DNA of 64,000 nt, from positions 242,358 to 306,357 of the forward strand of contig NZ_CP083567.1 of the NCBI RefSeq assembly GCF_025143985.1. Direction: 5' to 3'. This DNA is from Sulfitobacter sp. W027 (lineage in GTDB: Bacteria > Pseudomonadota > Alphaproteobacteria > Rhodobacterales > Rhodobacteraceae). The position numbers and the translations under genes are program-made. The notes beneath the pieces are model-generated. The model was not told the origin of the DNA. It saw nothing but the letters and a program-made list of their open reading frames with translations, and did no database searches. Below are positions 8,787 to 16,941 of this stretch, piece after piece (within the stretch, counting starts at the first letter, position 1; the number at the start of each line of letters is the position of its first letter).

Positions 8787-9686
8787 CTAGATTGTCGCTG
8801 CTATGCGATCGATCATGAACTCCATGAAAAGGCGCGTTTTCGGATCCTGTCTACGGCGATGCGTAAAGAGGCAGGCCATTTGGATCGGCTCCGGTGGCGT
8901 CTTCTCGGCGACTGGAACCAAAGCGCCGGTCCGCAAGTGTTCTGCAATCTCAAAAACGGGTTTCATGGCGACGCCATGTCCCGCCAGCGCCCAATCGGTG
9001 AGTACGTCCCCGTCATCTGACTCATAACGCCCCGCGACGCGAAACCGCTTTGGACCCTCCGCCGTCTTCAGCAGCCATCGAAATTCAGTGGCCCCCGGGA
9101 ACCGAAGGCTCAGACATTCATGTCCGTCCGCAATCAGAGCGTTGCCGCTGTCAGGCATGCCACGCCGCGCGATATAGTCCGGTGAGGCGCATAGGACCCT
9201 TTCTACATCTGCGATTTTACGGATGCGCAGATTGCTGTCCTCGGGTTGTCCCAGAAAAAATGCCAAATCCAGACCTTCTGTGGTCAGGTCCACTTTCCGG
9301 TCTGTCAAACGCAACCTCACGCTGACCTCCGGATAGTCTTTCAGAAAGTTGGGGACCTGCGGCGCAATCAATCGTCGACCCACCCCCAAGGGAGCCGCCA
9401 CATAGAGCGACCCTTTCAGGTTTTCTGTGATGTTGACGATTTGCGCCTCGGCGCTTTCGATGGCTTCGAGTATTTCAGTCGCGCCCCGATAGAACGACTT
9501 TCCCTGCTCGGTCGGAGAGAGGCTGCGTGTCGTTCGTTGGAAAAGTCTTACACCAAGCCGTTCTTCTAGCTGGGATATCCGTGACGACGTAACAGCTGGA
9601 GATATCCGCAGATCTCGCCCCGCGGCAGACATGCTGCCAAGTTCATAGACGCGCACGAAAGTGCGGATGTTATCGAAGTAGGACAT
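8787..9686 (-). CDS. LysR-family regulator, probably of urate oxidation
   Basis: 299 residues from ATG 9686, where SYFDNIRTFVRVYELGS begins the winged HTH; a longer reading to 9851 adds a non-homologous extension across the puuD leader and is rejected. The effector domain includes APLGVGRRLIAPQVPNF. It is divergent from puuD, whose start is 100 bp away, and convergent with hiuH, so puuD/urate genes are the likely targets. It is clearly paralogous to the LysR gene at 11155-12057 along the whole length. The effector is unknown; a purine or ureide is inferred from context. Confidence 0.88.
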   Translation of the reverse strand: MSYFDNIRTFVRVYELGSMSAAGRDLRISPAVTSSRISQLEERLGVRLFQRTTRSLSPTEQGKSFYRGATEILEAIESAEAQIVNITENLKGSLYVAAPLGVGRRLIAPQVPNFLKDYPEVSVRLRLTDRKVDLTTEGLDLAFFLGQPEDSNLRIRKIADVERVLCASPDYIARRGMPDSGNALIADGHECLSLRFPGATEFRWLLKTAEGPKRFRVAGRYESDDGDVLTDWALAGHGVAMKPVFEIAEHLRTGALVPVAEKTPPEPIQMACLFTHRRRQDPKTRLFMEFMIDRIAATI

Positions 9687-9786
9687 TATTCTGTCTTTTT
9701 TGATGCTGCTTGGTCCTTTACGGCGATACCAGAACAAATCTGTCTCGCCTAGTGTGCAGGAAAATTCGAATCTTAGGAGGCAAGCC

Positions 9787-11019
9787 ATGTACGATTTGGC
9801 AATTCTGTGGGACTGGATCGCGTTCAGCGTTCGCTGGCTACATGTGATCACTGCAATGGCGTGGATCGGTGCATCGTTCTACTTTATCGCTCTCGACCTG
9901 ATGCTGAAACCAAACGACGCCCTGCCCGAAGGCGCCTATGGCGAAGAATGGGAAGTGCATGGCGGGGGCTTTTATCACACGGTCAAATATCTGGTGGCGC
10001 CCGCCCGGATGCCTGAGCACCTGACCTGGCACAAATGGCAAAGCTACAGCACCTGGTTGTCAGGGGCGGCACTCTTGATGATCATCTACTGGGTGGGCGG
10101 TGAATTGTTCCTGCTAGACCCCAGCAAGGCCGATATATCGCTGTTGCAGGGCATTCTGATCTCCGGCGGTTCCCTGACGATCGGCTGGCTGCTCTATGAC
10201 GCGATGTGCAAATCCAGATTGGCCAACCACCCGACAGTTCTGATGCTGCTTTTGTTCGTGATCCTTGTGATCATGTCTTGGGGGTACAACCAGATTTTTA
10301 CCGGTAGGGCGGCGTTGCTGCATCTCGGTGCTTTCACAGCGACGATCATGACCGCCAATGTGTTTTTCCAGATCATGCCCAACCAACGGGTTGTCGTCGA
10401 AGACCTCAAGGCCGGTCGGACGCCCGACGCGAAGTACGGCAAGATCGCCAAGGTGCGCTCGACGCACAACAACTACCTGACGTTGCCGGTGGTGTTCTTG
10501 ATGCTGTCGAACCACTATCCGCTGGCTTTTGGAACTGAGTTCAGCTGGATCATCGCCAGCCTGATCTTTCTGACCGGGGTTACCATTCGCCACTACTTTA
10601 ACACGATGCACAAAACCGGAACCGGCCCGCATTGGACTTGGGCAGTGACCGTGTTGCTGATGGTTTTAATCGCCTGGCTTTCTACCATCAGGACGGGTGA
10701 GACTTGGGAGGACGCGGAAGCCCGTGAGCTAACGGCGTACGAGCAGACCTATGCCGCTGCAAAGGGGTTTGAGAACGCCTACGACTCCGTCATTAGCAAC
10801 TGCTCAATGTGCCATGCCCGAGAACCGGTCTGGGGCAATATGCAGTGGGCGCCGAAAGGTGTCTACCTCGAGACCCCGGGCGACGTAGCGCGTCATGCTG
10901 ACCAGATCTATCTCCAAGCGGGCGTGAGCCATGCCATGCCCCCGCCAAACGCCGTACAAATGGACGAAGAAGCGCGACGCAGTATTGTCGCTTGGGTGCG
11001 CGAAGTGCGTAGCCAGTAG
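9787..11019 (+). CDS. puuD: membrane urate oxidase PuuD with C-terminal cytochrome c domain
   Basis: 410-residue integral-membrane urate hydroxylase (PuuD family). About eight membrane segments occupy residues 1-310 and include the conserved WLHVITAMAWIGASFYF and LGAFTATIMTANVFF. A C-terminal cytochrome c domain follows with heme motif CSMCH and a methionine ligand region SHAMPPP. It oxidises urate to 5-hydroxyisourate and passes electrons to the respiratory chain instead of making hydrogen peroxide. ATG 9787 is fixed by the strong TTAGGAGGC site just upstream; an upstream in-frame start at 9700 has none. A run of seven T follows the stop (11035-11041). Product goes to HiuH, encoded close by. 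Confidence 0.94.
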   Translation: MYDLAILWDWIAFSVRWLHVITAMAWIGASFYFIALDLMLKPNDALPEGAYGEEWEVHGGGFYHTVKYLVAPARMPEHLTWHKWQSYSTWLSGAALLMIIYWVGGELFLLDPSKADISLLQGILISGGSLTIGWLLYDAMCKSRLANHPTVLMLLLFVILVIMSWGYNQIFTGRAALLHLGAFTATIMTANVFFQIMPNQRVVVEDLKAGRTPDAKYGKIAKVRSTHNNYLTLPVVFLMLSNHYPLAFGTEFSWIIASLIFLTGVTIRHYFNTMHKTGTGPHWTWAVTVLLMVLIAWLSTIRTGETWEDAEARELTAYEQTYAAAKGFENAYDSVISNCSMCHAREPVWGNMQWAPKGVYLETPGDVARHADQIYLQAGVSHAMPPPNAVQMDEEARRSIVAWVREVRSQ

Positions 11020-11154
11020 CGCTCCGCTTTCCGCTTTTTTTAAGGTTTGGGGGTATCGGCAGCGGGCCGTCACCACTGTAATAGCCCAACAGGCTTTGAC
11101 GCAGCGCACCGGCTTTCCGCCTGACCAAAATCCGAGGATGAACGAGCTTGAGGT

Positions 11155-12057
11155 TCAGACGAAGAAGCGTTTGCTGTTTCGTGCGATGTGATCAACGAAC
11201 AGACGGACCTTTGGGTCCTGAAGCTTTTTGTGAGGATACAGGCAGCCAAAAATGGTCGGTTTTGGCGGGGTGTGCGGCAATACTTCAACCAGCCTTCCCA
11301 ATTTCAGATGTTCGCGCACGTCAAAGCGGGGTTTGTTGATGATCCCGCGCCCGGCCAGCGCCCAATCGGTCAGTACATCACCGTCATCGGCATCGAACCG
11401 CCCGCGAACCTCCAGTTTTCGGGGCCCCATATCGGTCTGAAGTGTCCAATAATACTCTGGTGACCTCGGATACCGGAGTAGAAGGCAGTTGTGAGCCTGA
11501 TCGTGAAGATCGTCAGGCGTCGTTGGCGTTCCGCAGCGCGAAAGATAATCCGGAGAGGCACACAAGACCCGATCGCAATCCGCGAACTTTCGCAGCTTCA
11601 TCGTGGAATCACTCGGCTCGCCGATAAAGAAAGCGATGTCGAGCCCATCGGCCATGATGTCTACCCTTCGGTCGGACAGCCGCATCCGAATCTCAGTATC
11701 GGGATAGGTATCAGAAAATTCTGGGACCAAGGGCGCAACTATTCGTCGCCCGACCCCAAGTGGTGCCGTGATGCGCAGGGTGCCCCGCGGGGCGTCGGAA
11801 AAGCTGGCGACCCGGGCCTCGGCATTATCCAAGGCCTGCAAAATAGCACGGGCCTCATCGTAGAATACGGTGCCAACTTCTGTCGGGGTTATTGAGCGCG
11901 TCGTCCTATTAAAAAGTCGCACGCCGAGATGTTTTTCAAGCTCTTTCAGACGCTTGCTTGCAACGGCAGGCGTCAATCTCAGATCCCGGCCACCCGAAGT
12001 TATGCTTCCCAGTTCCATCACGCGAACGAAGACGCGCAAGCTTTCGATATAAGACAT
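11155..12057 (-). CDS. LysR-family regulator, probably of xanthine dehydrogenase genes
   Basis: 300 residues with a typical LysR winged HTH (SYIESLRVFVRVMELGS; LTPAVASKRLKELEKHLG) and effector domain (APLGVGRRIVAPLVPEF). It is divergent from xdhA, with a 158-bp shared leader containing the palindrome at 12103-12123. It is a full-length paralogue of the regulator at 8787-9686, so the two arose by duplication and each now sits next to a different purine-oxidation operon. Effector not known; a purine is likely from context. Confidence 0.88.
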   Translation of the reverse strand: MSYIESLRVFVRVMELGSITSGGRDLRLTPAVASKRLKELEKHLGVRLFNRTTRSITPTEVGTVFYDEARAILQALDNAEARVASFSDAPRGTLRITAPLGVGRRIVAPLVPEFSDTYPDTEIRMRLSDRRVDIMADGLDIAFFIGEPSDSTMKLRKFADCDRVLCASPDYLSRCGTPTTPDDLHDQAHNCLLLRYPRSPEYYWTLQTDMGPRKLEVRGRFDADDGDVLTDWALAGRGIINKPRFDVREHLKLGRLVEVLPHTPPKPTIFGCLYPHKKLQDPKVRLFVDHIARNSKRFFV

Positions 12058-12102
12058 ACAGGCGATCCCCTCATCAGAGGAACATGCCCAAGCTCCAATT
12101 CA

Positions 12103-12123
12103 TTTTCAACGATCTGTTGAAAG
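12103..12123. promoter_or_regulatory. palindromic site upstream of xdhA (probable LysR operator)
   Basis: Perfect inverted repeat TTTTCAAC-GATCT-GTTGAAAA in the 158-bp region between the divergent LysR gene and xdhA. Eight-bp arms around a 5-bp centre are the size of a LysR recognition site. It lies 46 bp upstream of the LysR start and 93 bp upstream of the xdhA start, suitable for control of both. Confidence 0.55.
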
Positions 12124-12215
12124 TATTTAGCGTTTCAGGTGATTTTTTTACCTAAACAACTGTGTCTATCGTAGCGGTGACGATCACAGCCAGACTGGCG
12201 ATTGGGAGGCACCCC

Positions 12216-13679
12216 GTGGACTATCAACGCGACATCCGTTTCATCCTCAACGGCACAGAGATGTCTTTGGCCGACGTGTCAGCGAGCCAAACACTTCTCG
12301 ATTTTCTTCGGCTCGACCGCCGCCTGACCGGGTCAAAGGAAGGCTGCGCCGAAGGCGATTGCGGCGCCTGCACCGTGCTTGTGGGCCGGCTTGGCAATGC
12401 CGGGCTGGTGTATGAACCGATCAATGCCTGCATTCGGTTTCTGGCCTCCCTCCACGGCTGCCATGTGGTCACGGTCGAGCATCTCTCCGGCCCAGAGGGT
12501 CGGTTGCACCCCGTCCAAGAAGCGATGGTTGAACACCACGGGAGCCAATGTGGCTTTTGCACGCCCGGATTTGTCATGTCGCTCTATGCGCTATGGATGC
12601 AGACGCCCGAACCGACGTCGCAAGAGGTCGAGACAGCCTTGCAGGGGAACCTTTGCCGCTGCACCGGCTACGAGCCGATTATGAAGGCAGCGGTGGCAGT
12701 GTCGCGCTATGGCACGCCATCGTCGGACCTGCTGAACGCCGAACGCGAAGATATAACGACGCGCTTGCAAGCGCTTCAATCTGGGAAACGCATCGTCTCT
12801 GGTCCCGAAGATAACTTAAGCATCATTCCGACTGACGTGGACGACCTGGCCGATTGCCTTTTAAGCTACCCGAACGCAACCATCGTCGCGGGGTCCACAG
12901 ACGTCGGGCTATGGGTGACAAAGTTCCTACGGCAAATCGGACCGGCGATTTTTACCGGCCATTTGAACGCATTGAAAACAGTCGAACAACAGGGGGGTCA
13001 GCTGATAATCGGGGCTGGCGCCACCTACACCGATTGTCAGACCGTCCTGTCGGAGCACCTGCCACATCTTATCCCATACTGGAACCGGATCGCGGGATGG
13101 CAGGTGCGAAACATGGGCACGGTCGGGGGCAATATCGCGAATGGTTCTCCTATTGGCGATACCCCGCCCGTCCTAATCGCGCTTGGCGCCGAGATCACGC
13201 TTCGGCACGGCGATGCCCGTCGAAACATTCCCCTGGAGAAGTTTTTTATCGACTATGGCAAGCAGGATCGCGCAGCGGCGGAATTTGTCGAAAGCATTCA
13301 GGTTCCCCTGCCCGGCCCCAATGATTTGAACGCCGCCTACAAGATTTCCAAACGACGTGACGAGGATATCTCATCGGTAGCCGTGGGCATCCATATGACC
13401 GTCACCGGAAGCGTAATCAGCAATGCCCGCATTGCCTTTGGCGGCATGGCGGCAACACCTAAACGTGCGAAGGCCGCGGAAACTGCGCTGAACGGTCAGC
13501 GCTGGACGCGCGAAAACTTCGAGGCCGCGGCAGCAGCGCTGGCCAAGGATTTCGAACCGCTTACCGACTGGCGCGCGTCCTCGCAGTACCGGAAGCTCAC
13601 GGCCCAGAACCTGCTGCGCCGTTTCTATCTTGAACAGGATGCGCAAAGCACTGCTCCCGTTCAGCTCATCAACGCTTAA
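12216..13679 (+). CDS. xdhA: xanthine dehydrogenase small subunit XdhA (2Fe-2S / FAD)
   Basis: 487 residues from GTG 12216, chosen because GGGAGG (12204-12209) sits at the right distance; an upstream GTG near 12162 has no such site. The first plant-type [2Fe-2S] cluster has Cys44, 49, 52 and 72 (GCAEGDCGACTV); the second has CGFC (112/115) and CRC (147/149). The FAD domain follows with AGSTDVGLW and NMGTVGGNIANGSPIGD, then the C-terminal CO-dehydrogenase-flavoprotein-like domain. It carries electrons from the molybdenum subunit (next gene) to NAD during hypoxanthine/xanthine oxidation to urate. xdhB starts 17 bp after its stop. Confidence 0.94.
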   Translation: MDYQRDIRFILNGTEMSLADVSASQTLLDFLRLDRRLTGSKEGCAEGDCGACTVLVGRLGNAGLVYEPINACIRFLASLHGCHVVTVEHLSGPEGRLHPVQEAMVEHHGSQCGFCTPGFVMSLYALWMQTPEPTSQEVETALQGNLCRCTGYEPIMKAAVAVSRYGTPSSDLLNAEREDITTRLQALQSGKRIVSGPEDNLSIIPTDVDDLADCLLSYPNATIVAGSTDVGLWVTKFLRQIGPAIFTGHLNALKTVEQQGGQLIIGAGATYTDCQTVLSEHLPHLIPYWNRIAGWQVRNMGTVGGNIANGSPIGDTPPVLIALGAEITLRHGDARRNIPLEKFFIDYGKQDRAAAEFVESIQVPLPGPNDLNAAYKISKRRDEDISSVAVGIHMTVTGSVISNARIAFGGMAATPKRAKAAETALNGQRWTRENFEAAAAALAKDFEPLTDWRASSQYRKLTAQNLLRRFYLEQDAQSTAPVQLINA

Positions 13680-13696
13680 TGCAAGGAGACGCCAGA

Positions 13697-16015
13697 ATGA
13701 AAGCCAACGTTTCCATCACCGGCACCGCTCACAGCGATCGCATTCATGACAGCGCGTCCAAACACGTTACGGGCGCGGCAGACTACACTGACGATATTGC
13801 ACTGCCCGAGGGAACGTTTCATGCCTATCTAGGTGTCTCGGATATTGCCCATGCGACGCTTTTGGGCATCGACTATACGGATGTGCTGGCGACCCCCGGT
13901 GTGATCGGCGTTCTGACGGCAGACGATGTGCCGGGTATCAACGATCTGAGCCCTACCGGACTGAATGATGAGCCGGTTTTCCCCACCGATCTGATCCAAT
14001 TTCATGGCCAACCGTTGTTTGCAGTGATCGCAAAGACACGCGACATTGCGCGGCGCGCCGCGGAAAAAGCCAAAATCAGTTACGATGTTTTACCTCATGC
14101 GCTTGATTCCATTCAGGCGCAACAGGCAGGATACCCGCATGTCACCCCTCCGCTGAAACTTGAACGTGGTGATGTCGATAGGGCGTTGGAATCTGCAAGC
14201 AATCGGATCAAGGGCAAGATCACTGTCGGCGGACAGGATCACCTGTATCTTGAAGGGCATATCGCCTTGGCCATTCCCGGGGAAGACGACGATATCATCT
14301 TGCATTCCTCCACGCAGCACCCGTCAGAGGCGCAGCATATGGTGGCGCAAGTTCTCGGTGTGCCCTCGAATGCCGTAGTGGTGAACGTGCGCCGCATGGG
14401 CGGCGGGTTCGGCGGCAAAGAAAGCCAGATGAACCTGTTCTGCGCCGTCGCCGCAATGGCGGCGAAAAAGTGGAACCGCGCCGTGAAAATTCGCCCCGAT
14501 CGGGACCAAGACATGACGGCGACGGGTAAGCGCCATGATTTCGTGATTGATTATGACGTCTCTTTCGACGCGGCAGGACGCATCGAAGCGGTGAACAGCA
14601 GCTTTGCTGCACGCTGCGGTTTTTCGGCCGATCTGTCGGGGCCCGTGACCGACCGCGCCCTGTTTCACGCCGATAACGCCTATTTCTACCCGAATGTTCG
14701 GCTTGAAAGCCGCCCGATGAAAACAAACACTGTGTCCAACACAGCCTTTCGCGGCTTTGGCGGCCCGCAGGGGGTGGTGGCAGCGGAACGCATCATAGAA
14801 GAAATCGCCTATGCCATAGGTCAGGATCCACTGGATGTACGCAAGGCCAACTTCTATGGCGGCGAGGGGCGAGACCTAACGCCCTATCACCAGAAAGTCG
14901 AAGACAGCATTCTGGAACGGCTTGTCGGGGAGTTGGAAAACACCTCCGACTATCGCCAGCGCCGAAAGGATATCATTGCCTTCAATAAGACCTCGCCGGT
15001 GCTCAAAAAGGGGATTGCCCTGACCCCGGTCAAGTTCGGAATCTCCTTCACGGCGACGTGGTACAATCAGGCCGGCGCATTGGTGCATGTCTATAACGAC
15101 GGGTCGATCCACCTGAACCATGGCGGCACCGAGATGGGTCAGGGGCTGAACACCAAAGTGGCGCAGATTGTCGCTGAGGCATTTCAGGTCGACTTTGAGC
15201 GGATCAAGATTACCAAGACCACCACTGAGAAAGTGCCGAACACGTCAGCGACTGCCGCTTCTAGCGGAACCGACCTGAACGGCATGGCCGCGCTCAACGC
15301 GGTAGAACAGATCAAGGCGCGGCTCGTCGAATTTGCGACAACAACTTGGGATGTTCCTGCAGAAGAGGTGACTTTCCACGCAAACAAAGTGTTCATCGGG
15401 AAAGATATCCTGACATTTGATGCCTTCATCAAACAGGCCTATCTCGCCCGCGTGCAGCTTTCGGCGGCTGGATTCTACAAGACACCAAAGATCCACTGGG
15501 ACCGCAGCAAAGGCCAAGGGCGCCCGTTCTATTACTATGCCTATGGCGCGGCATGCTCTGAGGTGACAATCGATACGCTGACGGGCGAATATCGTGTTGA
15601 GCGCACAGACATCCTGCATGACGTGGGCCGGTCCCTTAATCCGGCACTTGATCGGGGTCAGGTTGAGGGCGCCTTCATCCAAGGCATGGGATGGCTTACC
15701 ACCGAGGAATTATGGTGGGACGATGCCGGACGGCTGCGGACCCATGCGCCCTCCACCTACAAAATCCCCCTCGCGTCCGACCGCCCACGCATATTCAACG
15801 TGAACCTTGCCGACTGGTCGGAGAACCGCGAGTTGACCGTAAAGCGCTCCAAGGCCGTAGGAGAGCCGCCCTTCATGCTTGGCATTTCGGTCTTCGAAGC
15901 GCTGTCGATGGCCATCGCTTCGGCCGCCGACTACCAAGAGTGTCCGCGTCTTGATGCTCCAGCCACGCCGGAACGCGTGTTACTGGCCGTGGCACGGCTG
16001 CAGGCCGTGGGGTGA
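13697..16015 (+). CDS. xdhB: xanthine dehydrogenase large subunit XdhB (molybdopterin)
   Basis: 772-residue molybdenum hydroxylase subunit starting at ATG 13697 after AAGGAG. Cofactor and active-site motifs are intact: RRMGGGFGGKES, AFRGFGGPQG, GGTEMGQGLNTK, and KAVGEPPFMLG, which carries the catalytic glutamate. It hydroxylates hypoxanthine to xanthine and xanthine to urate in the cytoplasm, with XdhA as redox partner. Length is normal for bacterial XdhB. It is followed within 3 bp by xdhC, the cofactor insertion factor, so subunits and maturation factor are one transcription unit. Confidence 0.94.
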   Translation: MKANVSITGTAHSDRIHDSASKHVTGAADYTDDIALPEGTFHAYLGVSDIAHATLLGIDYTDVLATPGVIGVLTADDVPGINDLSPTGLNDEPVFPTDLIQFHGQPLFAVIAKTRDIARRAAEKAKISYDVLPHALDSIQAQQAGYPHVTPPLKLERGDVDRALESASNRIKGKITVGGQDHLYLEGHIALAIPGEDDDIILHSSTQHPSEAQHMVAQVLGVPSNAVVVNVRRMGGGFGGKESQMNLFCAVAAMAAKKWNRAVKIRPDRDQDMTATGKRHDFVIDYDVSFDAAGRIEAVNSSFAARCGFSADLSGPVTDRALFHADNAYFYPNVRLESRPMKTNTVSNTAFRGFGGPQGVVAAERIIEEIAYAIGQDPLDVRKANFYGGEGRDLTPYHQKVEDSILERLVGELENTSDYRQRRKDIIAFNKTSPVLKKGIALTPVKFGISFTATWYNQAGALVHVYNDGSIHLNHGGTEMGQGLNTKVAQIVAEAFQVDFERIKITKTTTEKVPNTSATAASSGTDLNGMAALNAVEQIKARLVEFATTTWDVPAEEVTFHANKVFIGKDILTFDAFIKQAYLARVQLSAAGFYKTPKIHWDRSKGQGRPFYYYAYGAACSEVTIDTLTGEYRVERTDILHDVGRSLNPALDRGQVEGAFIQGMGWLTTEELWWDDAGRLRTHAPSTYKIPLASDRPRIFNVNLADWSENRELTVKRSKAVGEPPFMLGISVFEALSMAIASAADYQECPRLDAPATPERVLLAVARLQAVG

Positions 16016-16018
16016 ACC

Positions 16019-16900
16019 ATGTCGAATAGCCCCGACTCTTTGAAAGAATTTCTCGCGACACATTCCTCGGTCATCCGCGTTGCGCTGACCCGTGTACGCG
16101 GCTCTTCGCCCCGGAACGAAGGCACTGAGATGTTTGTCTCTGCCCAAGCGCTTTGGGGAACGATCGGAGGTGGCCAGTTGGAATTTATGGCGATCCAAGC
16201 TGCACAGGACATGTTGCAGAGCGGAAATTTGGAGCGAGAGATGGACGTGCCGCTTGGCCCCGAAATCGGTCAATGTTGCGGGGGACGGGTAGAAATCCGC
16301 CTGATACGGATGCGGTCCTCGGACAAGCGCGCCGCAGGTGAACGCGCTCGCCAGACAGATGCGGCGCTGCCTCATGTCTATGTCATGGGTGCCGGTCATG
16401 TGGGGCGGGCATTGGCCGAGCTGTTTCAACATTTGCCCGTCAAATGCATCTTAATTGACGCCCGGCCTGAGGAGATCGCAAGGAACACGGCAGCGGTAGA
16501 GACCCGTATCAGCGTGCTGCCGGAGGCCGATATCTGGAACGCGCCAGCGGGCAGTGCCTTTATCGTTCTGACCCATGATCACGGGTTGGACTTTTTGTTG
16601 ACCTCTGCCGCGTTGCAACGTGGCGATGCCTCATATGTCGGCATGATCGGCTCTGCCACCAAGCGCGCGAAGTTTAAAAGCTGGGCGCGCATGCATTGTG
16701 ACGGCCAATCGATTGAACATTTAAATTGCCCTATCGGGGCATGCGGTAGCCGCGACAAGCGGCCCAGCGTCATTGCGGCCTTCGTGGTTGCCGAAGTGAT
16801 CGCTGAATTGACCACTGAAACTGCCGCAACCGCCCCGATCGGGGCAATAGAAGCGCCCCCGGGGCGCGCATATCTGGGCCGAACGGGGAGACTGGCCTGA
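16019..16900 (+). CDS. xdhC: xanthine dehydrogenase accessory protein XdhC
   Basis: 293-residue XdhC/CoxI family protein. These proteins bind and protect molybdenum cofactor, promote its sulfuration and insert it into XdhB. Visible marks are RVRGSSPRNEGTEM and GTIGGGQLEFMA in the N-terminal domain, GPEIGQCCGGRVE with paired cysteines, and a Rossmann motif VMGAGHVGRAL in the C-terminal domain (about residues 121-131). Starts 3 bp after xdhB. The C terminus ends with a species-variable tail. Confidence 0.92.
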   Translation: MSNSPDSLKEFLATHSSVIRVALTRVRGSSPRNEGTEMFVSAQALWGTIGGGQLEFMAIQAAQDMLQSGNLEREMDVPLGPEIGQCCGGRVEIRLIRMRSSDKRAAGERARQTDAALPHVYVMGAGHVGRALAELFQHLPVKCILIDARPEEIARNTAAVETRISVLPEADIWNAPAGSAFIVLTHDHGLDFLLTSAALQRGDASYVGMIGSATKRAKFKSWARMHCDGQSIEHLNCPIGACGSRDKRPSVIAAFVVAEVIAELTTETAATAPIGAIEAPPGRAYLGRTGRLA

Positions 16901-16941
16901 CTGGCCAGAGGCGTTCCGCCCTATCAGTGGAGGAGACCGTC

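Noticed and set aside
9687..9851. Upstream extension of the LysR gene at 8787-9686
   Set aside because: The extra 55 residues are not LysR-like and overlap the puuD leader and ribosome site.
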